Source: Haematococcus lacustris (taxonomy: Eukaryota > Chlorophyta > Chlorophyceae > Chlamydomonadales > Haematococcaceae). Taken from it: a stretch of 64,000 bases of DNA. Positions 1 to 11,279 of this stretch are shown here, one piece after another; positions within the stretch are counted from its first letter, which is position 1, and each line of letters starts with the position of its first letter. A program made the position numbers and the translations under genes. Under the pieces are notes generated by a model, which had not been told where the DNA came from, ran no database searches, and was given only the letters and a program-made list of their open reading frames with translations. Location: the NCBI GenBank assembly GCA_030144725.1, contig JASKMD010000015.1, positions 6,796,695-6,860,694 of the forward strand, read 5' to 3'.

Positions 1-48
1 AGCTGCAGCTCAGCCGCCTGACCAGAGCATCAGCAAGGCCATGCTTAG

Positions 49-160
49 TTGGTCAGTAAGTTAGTAAGTCGGTCAGTTGGGCAGTCAATCAGTCAGCCAG
101 TCTGCCAGCCAGTCAGGCAGGCAGGCAAGCAGGCAGGCAGGCAGGAGGGGTACAGTCCAG
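49..160. repeat. CAGT/CAGG low-complexity tract
   Basis: Imperfect tandem gtcagtaagt / cagccagt units pass into (CAGG)n. The tract lies downstream of the last visible exon of the coiled-coil gene and is presumably intronic. No coding signal is seen. Confidence 0.6.
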
Positions 161-231
161 GCTGGATAGGCAAGCTGTCAGATTGCGATGTTAGTTCAGT
201 CACAGCATGCTGCACTCCCGACCACCAGCAC

Positions 232-3200
232 CTTGCTGCGCCCCTGCTGCTGTGCCTTCAGTGCTGCTGCTGCCACCTCCTCAGCCTGCTGCCCTGCTGG
301 TGACCCCTGATGGCACCTGGCTCAGCAAGTGGCGTGTGGCAGCAACACCTACGCTGCTCTGAGCCAAGCACTTGCATCAGCAGCCTTGCAGTCGCATGCG
401 CTGCCATCCGCAAGCAGCACCACATCCACCAGTTAAGTGATCTCCCTACCCCAAGGCTCACTGCCTTTCCAACCCTTGTGCAGCCAGTGTGCTACCCTTG
501 TACAGGTGTACTCACTGCCTTCCCCTACCTTCTAACACCCCACACCCCCTCCTCTCTTTCCTCACCCTCCCAGTCAGGCTGGTGCACCCCCATGCCCCTC
601 ATCTCCCTCAACTTCTCCTGCACCACCCTCCCTTCCTTCCCTTCCTCTTTGCCCTCACCCTCCTCCCCTCCTCCCTCCTGACCTTAGCACGAGCCTCCGC
701 CTGATCTAGCGCAGCCCTCAGCCGCTCTGCCTCTGCCACTGCCGCCGCTGCGGCCTTCTCTCCGGCCATGGCCTGGTGTTGTAGGTCCACCAGCCGCTGC
801 TGCACCTGGTCATGCCCCTCCTGCAGCACCTGCAGTGCCTGCTGCAGCTGCGGGGCACAACAAGACAGGGCAAGGGTGGGGCTGTGAACACATGGCAAGA
901 TCAACAAGAGGCAGCAGGAGTGCAGCACTGCCCTGTGTGTGTTGGGTCTGTGATAAAGAGGTGCTGACAGCCTTCACAGCCTCCACAGCCTTGCCTGCAC
1001 AGCCTGCCCGCTTGACTGCCGCTGCTCCTCCTCAGCAACAGCCAGCTGGGCTGCTAGCCTGTCACGCTCCTCCTGCAGCCTCTGCCCTGCTGCCACCGCC
1101 TCTGCTGCCGCCTGGGCAGCCGCAGCCACCTGAGCTTCAGCAGCTGCCTGCGTTGCTGCTGCTGCCTGCTCAGCATCTGCCACAGCCTGTTCTTTCGCAG
1201 CACCGACCGCAACTGCCACTGCCTCCTGCACCTCAACCGCGTGGCGCTGCTGCATCTCAGCCAGAAGGGATTGCAGCTCAGATGCCACAGCCCGCGCAGC
1301 CGCAGCCTCTGCCTCTGCTGTCACCACCCTGGCTTCCGCCTCAGCCTCAGCGGCAGCTATGGCAGCCTGACTAGCACTGTGGTGTGAGGTGAGAGCCGCC
1401 TGGGCTGCCTGCAGCTTGGCTTGGACATCACCAAGCTCAGCAGCTGCGGCAGCAGCAGCAGACTGAGCTGCGCCTCGCTCTGCTGCAAGTGCTGCCTCAG
1501 CTGCCTGCAGCTGTGCTGCCAGGGAAGCACTGGAGCGCTCCACTGCATCCAACTGCGCTTGAGCGGCAGCTGCAGCTGACTGAGCCTGGGCCCGATCCGC
1601 AGCCGCACCTGGCTCTGTCTCCCGCAGCTGAGCCTCAACTGCTGCCCTGGCAGTTTCTGCTTCTGACAGTTGTGCCTCAAGTGCTGCTCTAGCAGCTTCC
1701 GCTGCCGACAGTTGTGCCTTGGCTGCTGCTGCAGCCTGTTGAGCAGCCAGGGTGTTAGCCTCAGCAGCCTGCACTGCAGCGAGCTGCTCCTGACGTGCGG
1801 CCTCTGATGCCCGCAGCTTGTCCTCCGATGCCTGCAGTTCGGCTTCTGCGACTGCCTTGGCCTCTGCTGCTCCCTGGGCAGCTGCTTGGGCTGCGGCCAG
1901 CTCAGCTTGTGCTTGCAGCAGCGCTGCCTCAGCCTGATCAGCCCGCTGCACCACAGCATCATTGACCCTGATGGGTGCTGGCGAAGGAGCAGTGGCCTGC
2001 ACTGGCAGCAGGTCACCGGCATGCAGTGTTGGTGGAGTTAGGTAGGGGTAGGGGTGAGGGTGAGGGTGAGGGTAGCGGTAGGTAGGATGGGGTGGCACAG
2101 CATGCAGAAGTCTCATGACCGGCAGTGTTCAAGCCCAGCACAGCCACGCAGGCTTGCGTCACCATGACCCCCTGGTTGTCACCCACAGCAGCTCACCGGG
2201 TGCTCAGTCCCTGATGCCAACCATGGCATGGGTCGGTAGTCCAAGCTGCCGCCTTGACTATACGAGGGCAGCTGCGACATGAGGTGGGTTGAGGGGGAGG
2301 CCAGCTGAGCTACACCAGCATTGAGGTCCCCTGACCCCTCAGCCCCAAGCACCCAAGGCTGGCCGGAGCCCTGTGACTCAGCTCCACGCCCCTCCTGGCT
2401 GCATGCTGCGAGGGCTGCTGCCACTGGCTCCGTTGAGGCGGGTGCAGCCGCATCCACACCCAGCACCAAGCCCTCCGCGTCTACCTCCTCCCAATCCTGC
2501 ATGCTTGCTTGCTGCTCAGCTGCGCCATCACTGCCACCTGCTGCTGCATCAGCTTGCTGTGGGCCACTGAGGGGCAGCACCCTAGTGGACGGATCCACAG
2601 TCAGGCCCTCCTGCGTGACAGCAGCCACTCGGGCTGGGGGCTGGGGAGGGGATGTCCCGGCCTGGTCCGGTCTGCCAGGCATGGCCTGTGCTGGCTGAGC
2701 TGGTGAGCTCTGTGTAAGCTGCTCAGGGACTGTCTCAGCTGCCTGCTCCTGGGCCAGGAGGTCAAAGAAGTCTGAGGCTGAGCTCGCGTGCACAGCTCTT
2801 GCTCCTGAGAAGTTGGGTGGCGCAGCTGAAGGTTGAACTGGGGCAACATCCAAATAGACTGAAGGCAGCATGCCGGTGCCATTGTCTAGGCTAGCCTCCA
2901 CAAGCGCTATGTCAGCTAGGTGATATCCTTCACAATCTGGTGCGCTGACTAAGCTGAACTCCCCAGCTTCAGGGGAGCTTCCTGGCTGAATGGAAGCAGC
3001 TGCATGTCTGCTGGGAGGCTCTTCCTGCTCCACTAGGCTGCTGGTAGGCTGGCTGACAGGTTGAGACAGGGTGTAAGGCACAGCAGTGTGTTCCAGCGAG
3101 GTGGTGGTGCTGCTGCTGCTGTCAGTCTTAAATGACAGCACCGAGGACTCTTCCAGCCGTGCAGGAGCCTGCACAGCATCAAGATGGCGTGCTGTGCATA

Positions 3201-3513
3201 ACAGAGTTGCCCCAGCTCTTGACATCAGAGTAGGTCGCAAGTGGAGCTGTTTGGCACAGCTTGGAGCTTGCACGTGAGCAGCCGTGCCTGCACCGCACCT
3301 GCTGTCCTGGATCCTGCACCGACAGATCACTCGGATGAGCACGCGATGATGGTTCCTGGTGCGGCTTAACCACTGCAGCCCGCCTCGCTTTGAACTCGGC
3401 CAACTGCGAAAACACGATGCGTTGCCGATGACATTGAGCATAGATAGGAGTGGGGTACTGGCATATTGTACCTTTGCACGCCCCTTTTCTCGGAGCACAT
3501 CGCTGGTGGTCAT
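232..3513 (-). CDS. Ala/Gln-rich coiled-coil protein, partial (3' end beyond left edge)
   Basis: Four exons can be joined in frame on the minus strand: 3513-2197, 1996-995, 847-683 and 288-232. The last ends at a GT donor, so the gene continues past the window. Exon 1 encodes an Arg-rich then Ser/Pro/Ala-rich, probably disordered region with acidic patches such as DWEEVDAEG. Exons 2-4 are almost pure heptad-like coiled coil (runs of AEAELQASEDKL and AQAELAAAQ type) with hardly a Gly or Pro. The intron after exon 2 appears to use a GC donor (CAG|GCAAGG). The family is not recognised; the shape, a disordered head followed by a long coiled coil, is like golgins or other scaffold proteins, but that is inference. 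The ATG at 3513 is the most upstream in frame; later methionines are possible because the first ~100 residues look little conserved. It is divergent from the CLC gene, with a mobile element between them. Confidence 0.6.
2036..2090. repeat. GGTGAG/GGTAGG telomere-like tract in intron 1
   Basis: Short tandem ggtagg and ggtgag hexamers lie within the first intron (1997-2196) of the coiled-coil gene. They resemble degenerate interstitial telomeric DNA, but no perfect TTTAGGG run is present. Confidence 0.5.
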
Positions 3514-3663
3514 CGCTGCTGGTCCACTGGTTTGTGTATTAGGCGAGCTACGTTACGAATGCGCGCTTGTAGCTGCGTCGACGTAGCTCTGCGCTAGATG
3601 GGAAAAGCGCCTTTCAATTCAAATGACGCATTCATGTTACAAATAACTTACAATGACGCTTCT

Positions 3664-3938
3664 CAGCACATAACCCCCCTACTAACGCGTAGGGGCTGTG
3701 TTATCTGTAGTCCGGACTGATTTTCAACACAACAACCGGTACCAATACCCAATGTCCTGCCCCCACCCCCTTGCGAGGGTGGGGAGATCGAGGTTGGCAT
3801 GAAACACATGCTCTAATGAAAGCAACAGCTTAAGCACTGCCTAGTGCACACATGCTACTGTGCTACAGGCTGCTGGGTTTGGGCCTTGGGTGCTCGGTCT
3901 CGCAGCTGCTTGAAGCCCAATGCTGGATATTCCTTGCC
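3664..3938 (+). repeat. Left terminal inverted repeat of element 1
   Basis: It is imperfectly repeated in reverse complement at 4994-5285. Shared blocks in order are CAGCACATAAC, CCCCTACTAACG, GTAGGGGCTGTGTT, CGGTACCAATACC, GTTGGCATGAAACACATGCT, GAAAGCAACAGCTTAAGCA and TGTGCTACAGGCTGCTGGG. The inner part encodes, on the minus strand, the C-terminus of the Fanzor-like protein (EYPALGFKQLRDRAPKAQ). Confidence 0.85.
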
Positions 3939-4985
3939 CTCGGCAGGAAGCCTTGCTCGGTGTTTCCACCTGCACAGCTCCAATGGGCTCCACTTGCTCT
4001 CCCCTGCCCGCTGGTTGTTGAGGGCTGCGTTGCAGTCCCTGTCCACCCATTTGCCAAGGTCCCAGGGGTGGCCTGGGCCAGCCAAGGGCACCACATGAGC
4101 CCCCGCACTGGCGCCTCAAACCGCTTGCTCCAGGCTGACCACAACAAGCGATCCTGCACCTGACCCGGCTTGGGCTTCCAGCCTTCAGGCCTGGTGGGCT
4201 CGCTGCGGGCCAGCTCCTCCTCACAGGGCAAAGTGACCCTGCTGGTGCGGAACTCATCCACTGTCACCATCTTGCCTGGCACCCTGGTCTGTTGGCCTGC
4301 CGCTGTTGGCCCTCTCCACCACCTTGCGGCAGGCCTGCAGCACAGCCTTGGGCCCCCACCCACCCCGTGTGCCAATGCCAGCTTTGCCACAGAACATTAC
4401 CAGCTGCTTGACACAAGGCACACATTGTGCATGACATCCTGGGAAGGCCTGGGAACATGGCACACAAAGCAGGTCACATGTGGGGCAGTCACCAGCCCCT
4501 GGCCCTGCCCCTCTCCCCCCCCCCTACCCTCGGCACTACCACCTTCAAGTACCGCTCCAGAACCTCCTGCGCCCCGCACAGCCTCATCTTCTGCTCAGGC
4601 CACTTGGGATGCAGATACTCCCCCCACACTGCATCCCAAGTGGCCAGGATGATGGCCCCATGCCGCTGGATTGCCACCAGGGAGGTGCCTGCTTGGGTGA
4701 TTGCTGCCAGGTGTTGCAGCTGGAGCTTGACGTTGTCATTCAACCGCTGAGTGTTGCGGCGAGCCTGGATCAAGCCGCTTTCATGCTGCACTCGGCTCCT
4801 GGTCAGCTTGCTCCTGTAGATGCTGACCAAGCAGCCATCCTCACGCCACACCCCTGAAGCCGCGCTGACTGCCTGGATGGCGCCTGGGTCCAGCCCCATG
4901 CCCATCTGAGTGGCTGGGTCAAACTGGAACGCCCGCTCGTCAGCCAGGCCGCTGCCTATGTGCGCTTGTTGCTGCTGCTGCTGTT
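3855..4985 (-). pseudogene. Fanzor/TnpB-like RNA-guided-nuclease relative, frameshifted
   Basis: Pieces of one protein lie in different minus-strand frames. From N to C they are: QFDPATQMGMGLDPGAIQAV (4850-4935, RuvC-I-like Asp in LDPG); WDAVWGEYLHPKWPEQKMRL (near 4600); CVKQLVMFCGKAGIG then GGWGPKAVLQACRKVVE (4330-4430); VDEFRTSRV (near 4250); VRGLMWCP (near 4100); and DRDCNAALNNQRAGESKW (near 4040, the RuvC-III-like DRDxNAA motif). Reading needs frame changes near 4480, 4280 and 4060, so no full-length protein is made. TnpB and Fanzor proteins share the D...E...DRDxNAAxN plan with a Zn ribbon before the last motif. Here the usual CxxC after the VDEFRTS motif is absent. The C-terminus ends in the left inverted repeat. 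Assignment rests on motif order. Confidence 0.7.
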
Positions 4986-4993
4986 ACAGGTGT

Positions 4994-5285
4994 TACAAGG
5001 ACTACCCGGCAATGGGCTTCAAGAAGCTGCGAGACCAAGCCCCCAAGCCCCCAAGGCCCTAGCCCAGCAGCCTGTAGCACAGTGATATGTGTGCACTAGG
5101 CAATGCTTAAGCTGTTGCTTTCATCAGAGCATGTGTTTCATGCCAACATTGATCGCCCGACCTTCGCAAGTGGGTTGGGGTAGGGAATCAGGTATTGGTA
5201 CCGGCTGTAGGTCGCAGTTACTCAGTTCGGATTACAGACAACACAGCCCCTACCCGTTACCCGTTAGTAGGGGAGTTATGTGCTG
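4994..5285 (-). repeat. Right terminal inverted repeat of element 1
   Basis: Reverse-complement partner of 3664-3938. Read on the plus strand it encodes a second copy of the gene's C-terminal end (DYPAMGFKKLRDQAPK) followed by stops, with no gene body attached. The same non-coding blocks follow to the outer end. Confidence 0.85.
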
Positions 5286-5588
5286 TTAAGGTCATAAAAA
5301 CTATCCACCAGACGTCTTTTAGTTCGGAACAGCTTGTCCCTCAGCTTGTCACAGCTTAAAGCCTGCAACATCAAAGGCTGTGGTTTACATGTCTGGCAAA
5401 CGAGGCCGGCTGCTCCATCCACAAATTTAGGAGTTGCAAGCGCGACATGCATGCAATCAAACCGTCGCCCCACAGGCTGGCAGCGATAGGTGTAGCAGGC
5501 CTGCTACAGGCGCTCCCTAATTCCGGTGCACCCCACCACACATTGGGCATCCTACGCAAAGGAATACCTCTCTGAATAGCTAGCAGCC
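5286..5588 (+). other. 5' flank of the CLC gene
   Basis: About 300 bp between the right end of element 1 and the CLC start codon. It is less GC-rich than its surroundings and contains cataaaaac near 5291, but no convincing TATA box at a usual distance. Any distal promoter shared with the divergent gene at 3513 would have been split by the element insertion. Confidence 0.4.
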
Positions 5589-8500
5589 ATGTCCAGCTAT
5601 CAGCAACAACAACAGCAGGAGTCCGACCAAGAGTCTTTATTGAAGCAAGCCAACACCCTAAAGCCTCCGCCGATGCGCGCCTACAATGCCAGCGCTTCTC
5701 TTCTCACCAAGGTCCTTGGCAGCAAGGCAGCTCCGGTAAACAGGGTCAGCGAGTCTCTAGATTACGAGCCCATCCAGAACAAGGTCTTCTATGACAAGCT
5801 GCGAGTAAAAAAGGACGGCAAGAAGAAGCTTTACGGGTAGGAATGTGGAGCGAACGCAGCCAGTGCGAGAGGTGGAGGCTGAATTGCAGCCAATTGCTGA
5901 CGAGCAGGTACACGGGGCACACGCTGGCTAAGTTCATCGTGACACTGACCACGGGTGTGGTGACTGGGCTGTTTGCGGTGGGCCTTAGCTTTTTCGTAAA
6001 CATGTTGACCGAGCTGAAGCTCGAGATGATACAGACAACCCTGACTGGCGAGGAGGGAGGCCACCCTGAGGAGGCGACTGATGAAGTGACGACTGCCAGC
6101 TTTAAGGCCGTCGTCTTTGCATTCCTCAAGTTCTGGGTGTTCGGCAGCGGCTTGGTTACCATCGCGACAGCAATGGTGCGAGTTGTGTGCACGTGACTGA
6201 CGGCGAGGTGCGCCCCACACAACATCCCTACCCGACTTCTGTTCTTTTGCCGCTATGCAATGACACAGGTGCAATACTGGGCTCCTGCTGCAGCTGGTGC
6301 GGGTGTGACATTGGTGATGGCTTACCTCAACGGGAATCACATTCCTAACCTGCTGAGGGTTAGCACGCTCATCACCAAGTTTGTGGGGACTATTTGCTCC
6401 GTCTCAGCTGGTCTGCCAATGGGTCCAGAGGTGTGTTCCATCCACCAGACAACAGAGATGCAATGTGCTCATGTGGTGTAAAGCCCACTACCTTGACAGG
6501 CAGGCCAAAGACATTCACAAGCAAGGCAGCAGCTACAACACCCTCATGTTTGCAGGGACCAATGGTGCACATTGGAGCTTGTGTCGCTTCGTGCATCACG
6601 TACCTGGATTGCAGTGAGTCATGTTTACAGCTACACATACAGCATGTATTGTCAGGTTGCAGCATGTCAGCGATGTGTTGTACATGCTGACGGATACATC
6701 TATAGTGTGCCCCTACTGCCAACAGAATATGTCCGGGATGGAAAGCTGGAGAGCTGTTTTGGGCGCTTTAAGCTGAGGCAGGATAACATCAAGGAAAAGC
6801 TGAAGGTTCTGGATGAGATCGTGAGCGACACTGACCACCGCGAGTTTGTGTCAGCTGGTGTTTGCGCTGGAATCAGCGCTGCTTTCAATGCCCCTATTGG
6901 TGGGGTGCTTTTCTCCATGGAAGAGGTGTGAGGCTCACACCAGCAAGATTGAACAGCAGGCTGCATCTCGCCATCTTGAAATGGCAGGCTTTAGCTGATT
7001 GTCGCCCTGCAGCTGCTGCAAGGCTCCTTACACCTGGCTGCAGGCGTGCTCCTTCTGGTCCCGCAAGACCGCTTGGCGCTGCTTCATTGCCGCCACCCTG
7101 TCAACATTCACAATCCAGGTGCATCCCAGACTTCAGCTGTTCTCAGCTGACTTGACAGAGCTAGGCATTTCCAGAGTCATGGAGCATAACTGTATGGTAT
7201 TACTATTTTGCTGTCCAGGTCATCAACCACAAAGCAGTGCATGGGGCTATCAGTCCTGAACCAGGATCGCTCAAGGCAATGGAGATGAAGGACTGGGGAA
7301 TGCAGCTGCCCTTCTTCCTGATTAACTTTGCCATGGCGGGGTTGCTGGGGGCAGCCTTCAACTCATTGCGCATGTGGCTTTGGAAGCTGCGTGCTGCCAA
7401 GACACGCCACTTGCAGGTGGGTGTTGTGATGTAAGGTGGGAGGCGCTGTGAGCAGTGGGTTCTGCTGCATGAAGAGCTGATCAGGGTCGACTCCAGCTCT
7501 GCAATTGCCTGACATTAGGCGCCTTGACCTTGTTCTGCAGCGCATCTTTGAAGTCATTGGGCTGGTTTTCCTGGTGGGGCTGTGCGGCTTCTTCTTCTCC
7601 TGGACAGCTGGAACGTGCATTGAACTGCCTGAGAGCTGGTGAGGAGAGCCTGGCAGCACTGCGCTTGCACCATGGCATCAGCAACAGGCGTCACTGCGCG
7701 CTTGCAGTGCATGCGGCAGCTTATCAAAGACATGAAACCATGTGGACATGCACATGGCCAGCAGTGCAGACACACCCCTGGTGGGGGGCGCCCACTCTAC
7801 CCTCACAAACAGGCCACGTTGTAATGGTGTTGATTATGACCGCCTGATCCCCCTATCTACTTCACTGGTTGGCCTTTGGCAGGTGGATCAACAAGGCAGC
7901 TGGCAAGCGCGAGTATGGCATGCGCTTCTTCTGCTCCGAGACAGAGCACAACGACGTGGCCACGTTGTTCCTCTCTGGAACCCACCACACCATCGTCAGC
8001 CTGTTTTCCATGGGCAAAGTTGATGGGGTGAGAGGCACGCCTCACCACTTCAAGTGTCTGCTCCGCACTCATGAGTCTTCTCATTCAGGGTGGTGCTGTG
8101 GGCTGGCGACCTGCAGATTACCGGCGATGTGAATAACTTCACCCCGCACTTCACACCGGGTGGTATGGCGCTGTTCACATGCGTCTACCTGGTGCTCATG
8201 TCCATCGGCGCTGGGCTGGCCATCCCGGCAGGTCTGTTCATGCCGTCCATTGTGGTGAGTGAAGTGGACGAGCGTGGCTGGGTGCACTGCTTTGCGCTTG
8301 AACTCCAACTGAATGAGTGAAACCAAAATAATCACACCAGCATGCTGTAGGCTCGGCCTCTGGTTGAAGGGTATAGATGTCATGCCTGACCTGCTGGGCC
8401 TTGCTGTGAGGGGCATGGTGGGCGGCAGGGGTGGCCTCTGCCTTGCAGCACTTGCACCCTGGACCACCCTGCCTAGCACCACACAGCAAATGCAAACTGC

Positions 8501-11279
8501 CAGGCACCAGGGTCTAGATGTCATGTGCTGGTTTTACAGCAAGCACCAGTTGTTCAGCACCAAGCTGCTGCCTGGCTTCGTAGAATTGGCAGCTACTGCT
8601 TTGTGTTGTGTTGTGTTGTGTACTTGTATTGTACAGCAAGCACCAAGCTACTGCCTGGCTGCCTTGTGTCAGGTTGGCGGCGCCTGGGGCGGTCTGTGGG
8701 GTGTCCTAGTGCGCCAGTGGCTCCCCAACACCTGGAATGTGCAGCCGGGGCTGTATGCTCTGCTGGCAGCTACTGGTGTGCTGGGCGGTGTGTTCAGGTG
8801 CGAAGCTGGCCTGCACACGCAGCCTGGAGCCGCTGAGACATCTTTGGTGTGCACTAAATGATGTGCCTTGTGTGACCTTTGAACAAGTACAGACATTGTC
8901 TCAGGCATGGTTTCCTCCTACTCCACAAATAGTAGGGAATAGCACTGGCTTGTGCATGTGCTAGGGCGAGGGCACCTAGGTCACCAAGTACACCTCCAGT
9001 GTGCCACCAGTTTGCTTACCCAGGCTCAGTTGTCCTTGGCAGGTCTGCCATCTCCCTGGTGGTGCTGATGGTGGAGGGAACCCAGGGCATCCAGTTCCTG
9101 CCTGGCGTCATCCTGGCTGTGGTTGTGGCCAACTGGGTTGCCCATCACATCCACCACGATGGTGAGCACCATGGACCATGGAGGGCACAAGGCCGATGAC
9201 AATATTCAGCAGCAGCTGCAGTCCACTACAGCTGTAGTCAGCATCAGTTGCAGTCTACCGCATACAAGCGTTAGTGCTTGTCTTGAGATATTCTTGTTAC
9301 AGGCCCCTATCAGCCTGTTTTATGCCGAGCAACACACCAGTACTGCTTATCTGCGTCATGGATGAGAGTATGTATGGGTGTGTGTGGTGAATACTGACCC
9401 TAACCCTATGTGTGTGGACCAGGTGTCTATGAGAGTGAGCTGGAACGCATCGGCAACGTTTACATGTTGCGTGACGAGCCTCCCCACCGCCTCCACACCC
9501 TCACCACAGAGGCCATCATGGCCACAGGCGTGGTGGGCGTCCGCTCTATTGAGAACGTCGGAAAACTGCTGGAGGTGAGCCCACCTCCCAACCTACACAC
9601 ACATCCTCTCATCTCAAGTCTGATGACATGACTCCTGAACACAGTCACGCCGTGCACCGCAGCCATAATGCTCTATGCAGCTGCCCACCCTGTACATGCT
9701 GTTGAGCTGCTCGGCCCTTCTGGCAGTATGCCTCTTGTGCTGCTCCCAGCAGCCAGTGTGCATCACATGGCTCAGGCCTCACATGGCTTGTATCCTGCGC
9801 ACCACTGCTGTGGCCAGATCCTGCGCAACACTACCCACAACGGCTTCCCCGTCTATGTGCGCGATGACGACCCTGAGAGTGGGGAGGCCATGCTGGCGGA
9901 GCACTTGGAACCCAGCGGCACCCGGCTGGAGGGCCTGGTGCTGCGCAGCCAGCTGCTGGTGCTGCTGCAGCGCCGCCACTTCTGCGACGAGCACGGCCGC
10001 CCAGTGGGCCGCGACCTGAACCCGCAGTGAGTGGCCAGCGGGGTCGTCACAGCCTGCCAGCTAACACAGCCTTACAGTTGTTACAGCCTTGCAGACTGCT
10101 GCAGGCTAGCGAGGTTACAGCCCTACAGACTGCCAGCTGGGGAGGGGGCTTGCAGGCATGTGCCTGTACCCTCTGTGTCACCTGGACTGTGTCACCTGGA
10201 CTGCAGGTATGAGCTAGACTTGGAGAACGAGATGCGGACTTTCTTCAGACGCTACTACACCCACTCCCGCTACATCAGTGCGACCCCAGCTGCCTTGAAC
10301 GACCTCAACCTACTGAAGGACAGCAACGACGTGAGTGGCCCAGGCCACACAGCACGCAGCCATGGGCAAGACAGCTGTGTGGCTCAACACCTATTGGTGC
10401 AGAGGCTGCTGCCATGCACTGCAGCCCCACGGTGTTTGCTTGCAGGCCCACTTCCTCAACACCTTGTACCTGGACCTTCGCCCCTTCATGAACCGTGCAC
10501 CCTTCACCATCCGCAAGGACTCGTCAGCAGGCCGTGCACACCAGGTGCGCTGGAGGGGATGAAGTGGTTGGCAGAGCAACCACTCTCTCGCATACCCCTT
10601 GCACAGCTGCAGTAGTGGTGGTGACCAGGGGTGTGCACTCAGGTCATCACCACCGCATGGCGTCTGCCTGTTGGCTGTCAAAGCAAGCTCTGAGCAGTAA
10701 GCTGCTTCCCCTCTGCCTGGATAATGAACTCAGGCCCCTTCCGATGCGCTTCATGCTGCCAGGTGTTTGTGTCCCTGGGCCTACGCCACTTGATCGTTGT
10801 GGACGCTCACTTCAACGTGGTGGGCATCATCACGCGCAAAGACCTTGACCACGCTGCTGGGCACGGCTGGTGGCGGCTGAGCCACCAGGCAGAGCCCCCC
10901 AACACTCTCATGTCCAGAGGGTGAGTGCCCACCGTGTGCTGGTCTGCTAAGCCCAGCCAGAGTAGCCCAGCCAGAGAAGCCCAGCCAGTGAAGCACAGCT
11001 AGCAAGGGCTAAGCTGGTGTGGGCTCATTGCTTCTGTATGTATGGAATTTAGACAGCATCGGCATGCTCAGCTTGTGCAGGCATTGCTTACCCTGTGCGC
11101 TGCCTGATTGTGATCAAATGGTACCACAATATTGGATGTTGTGCTTTTCGCTGCCCTGTAGGATGGGCTTCTTCAAGAAGATTGTGGGTGGCAGCACTCG
11201 GGACCTGACCCAGGTGCCTCAGCTCACAAACGGCTCCTCTACCCTGCCCCAGGTCAATGGGCATGCAGGGCATCATTGA
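5589..11279 (+). CDS. CLC-family chloride channel / H+-anion exchanger
   Basis: Eighteen exons join in frame to 897 residues: 5589-5836, 5908-6175, 6269-6430, 6556-6613, 6726-6925, 7044-7118, 7219-7416, 7541-7638, 7883-8027, 8117-8254, 8673-8797, 9043-9161, 9423-9574, 9818-10026, 10207-10330, 10446-10544, 10763-10920, 11162-11279. Family marks are GPEGP (residues 224-228, with the gating Glu), AFNAPIGGVLFSMEE (~297-312, containing the internal proton-Glu position), GLFMP (523-527, matching GxFxP) and two C-terminal CBS domains (~640-690 and ~807-850). A soluble N-terminus of ~85 residues ends in a basic stretch. By family it moves anions across an endomembrane, like CLC-7 or plant CLC-d. The first filter motif, usually GSGIP, reads GAGVT (182-186), so selectivity may differ. 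Subcellular site and ion are not shown by the sequence. Confidence 0.93.

Larger units (their letters stand above)
3664..5285. mobile_element. Fanzor/TnpB-like element 1 with long terminal inverted repeats
   Basis: The element is 1622 bp, bounded by inverted copies of CAGCACATAAC. It sits between the starts of two divergent genes, the coiled-coil gene (minus) and CLC (plus). Inside is a decayed minus-strand gene of the TnpB/Fanzor class. The two ends match each other over about 280 bp in opposite orientation. The matching part includes the last ~25 codons of the gene and all the sequence downstream of it. No clear target-site duplication is visible next to the outer ends. A second, 5'-truncated element lies near 60000-61067 and the end of a third at 63836. 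Confidence 0.75.
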
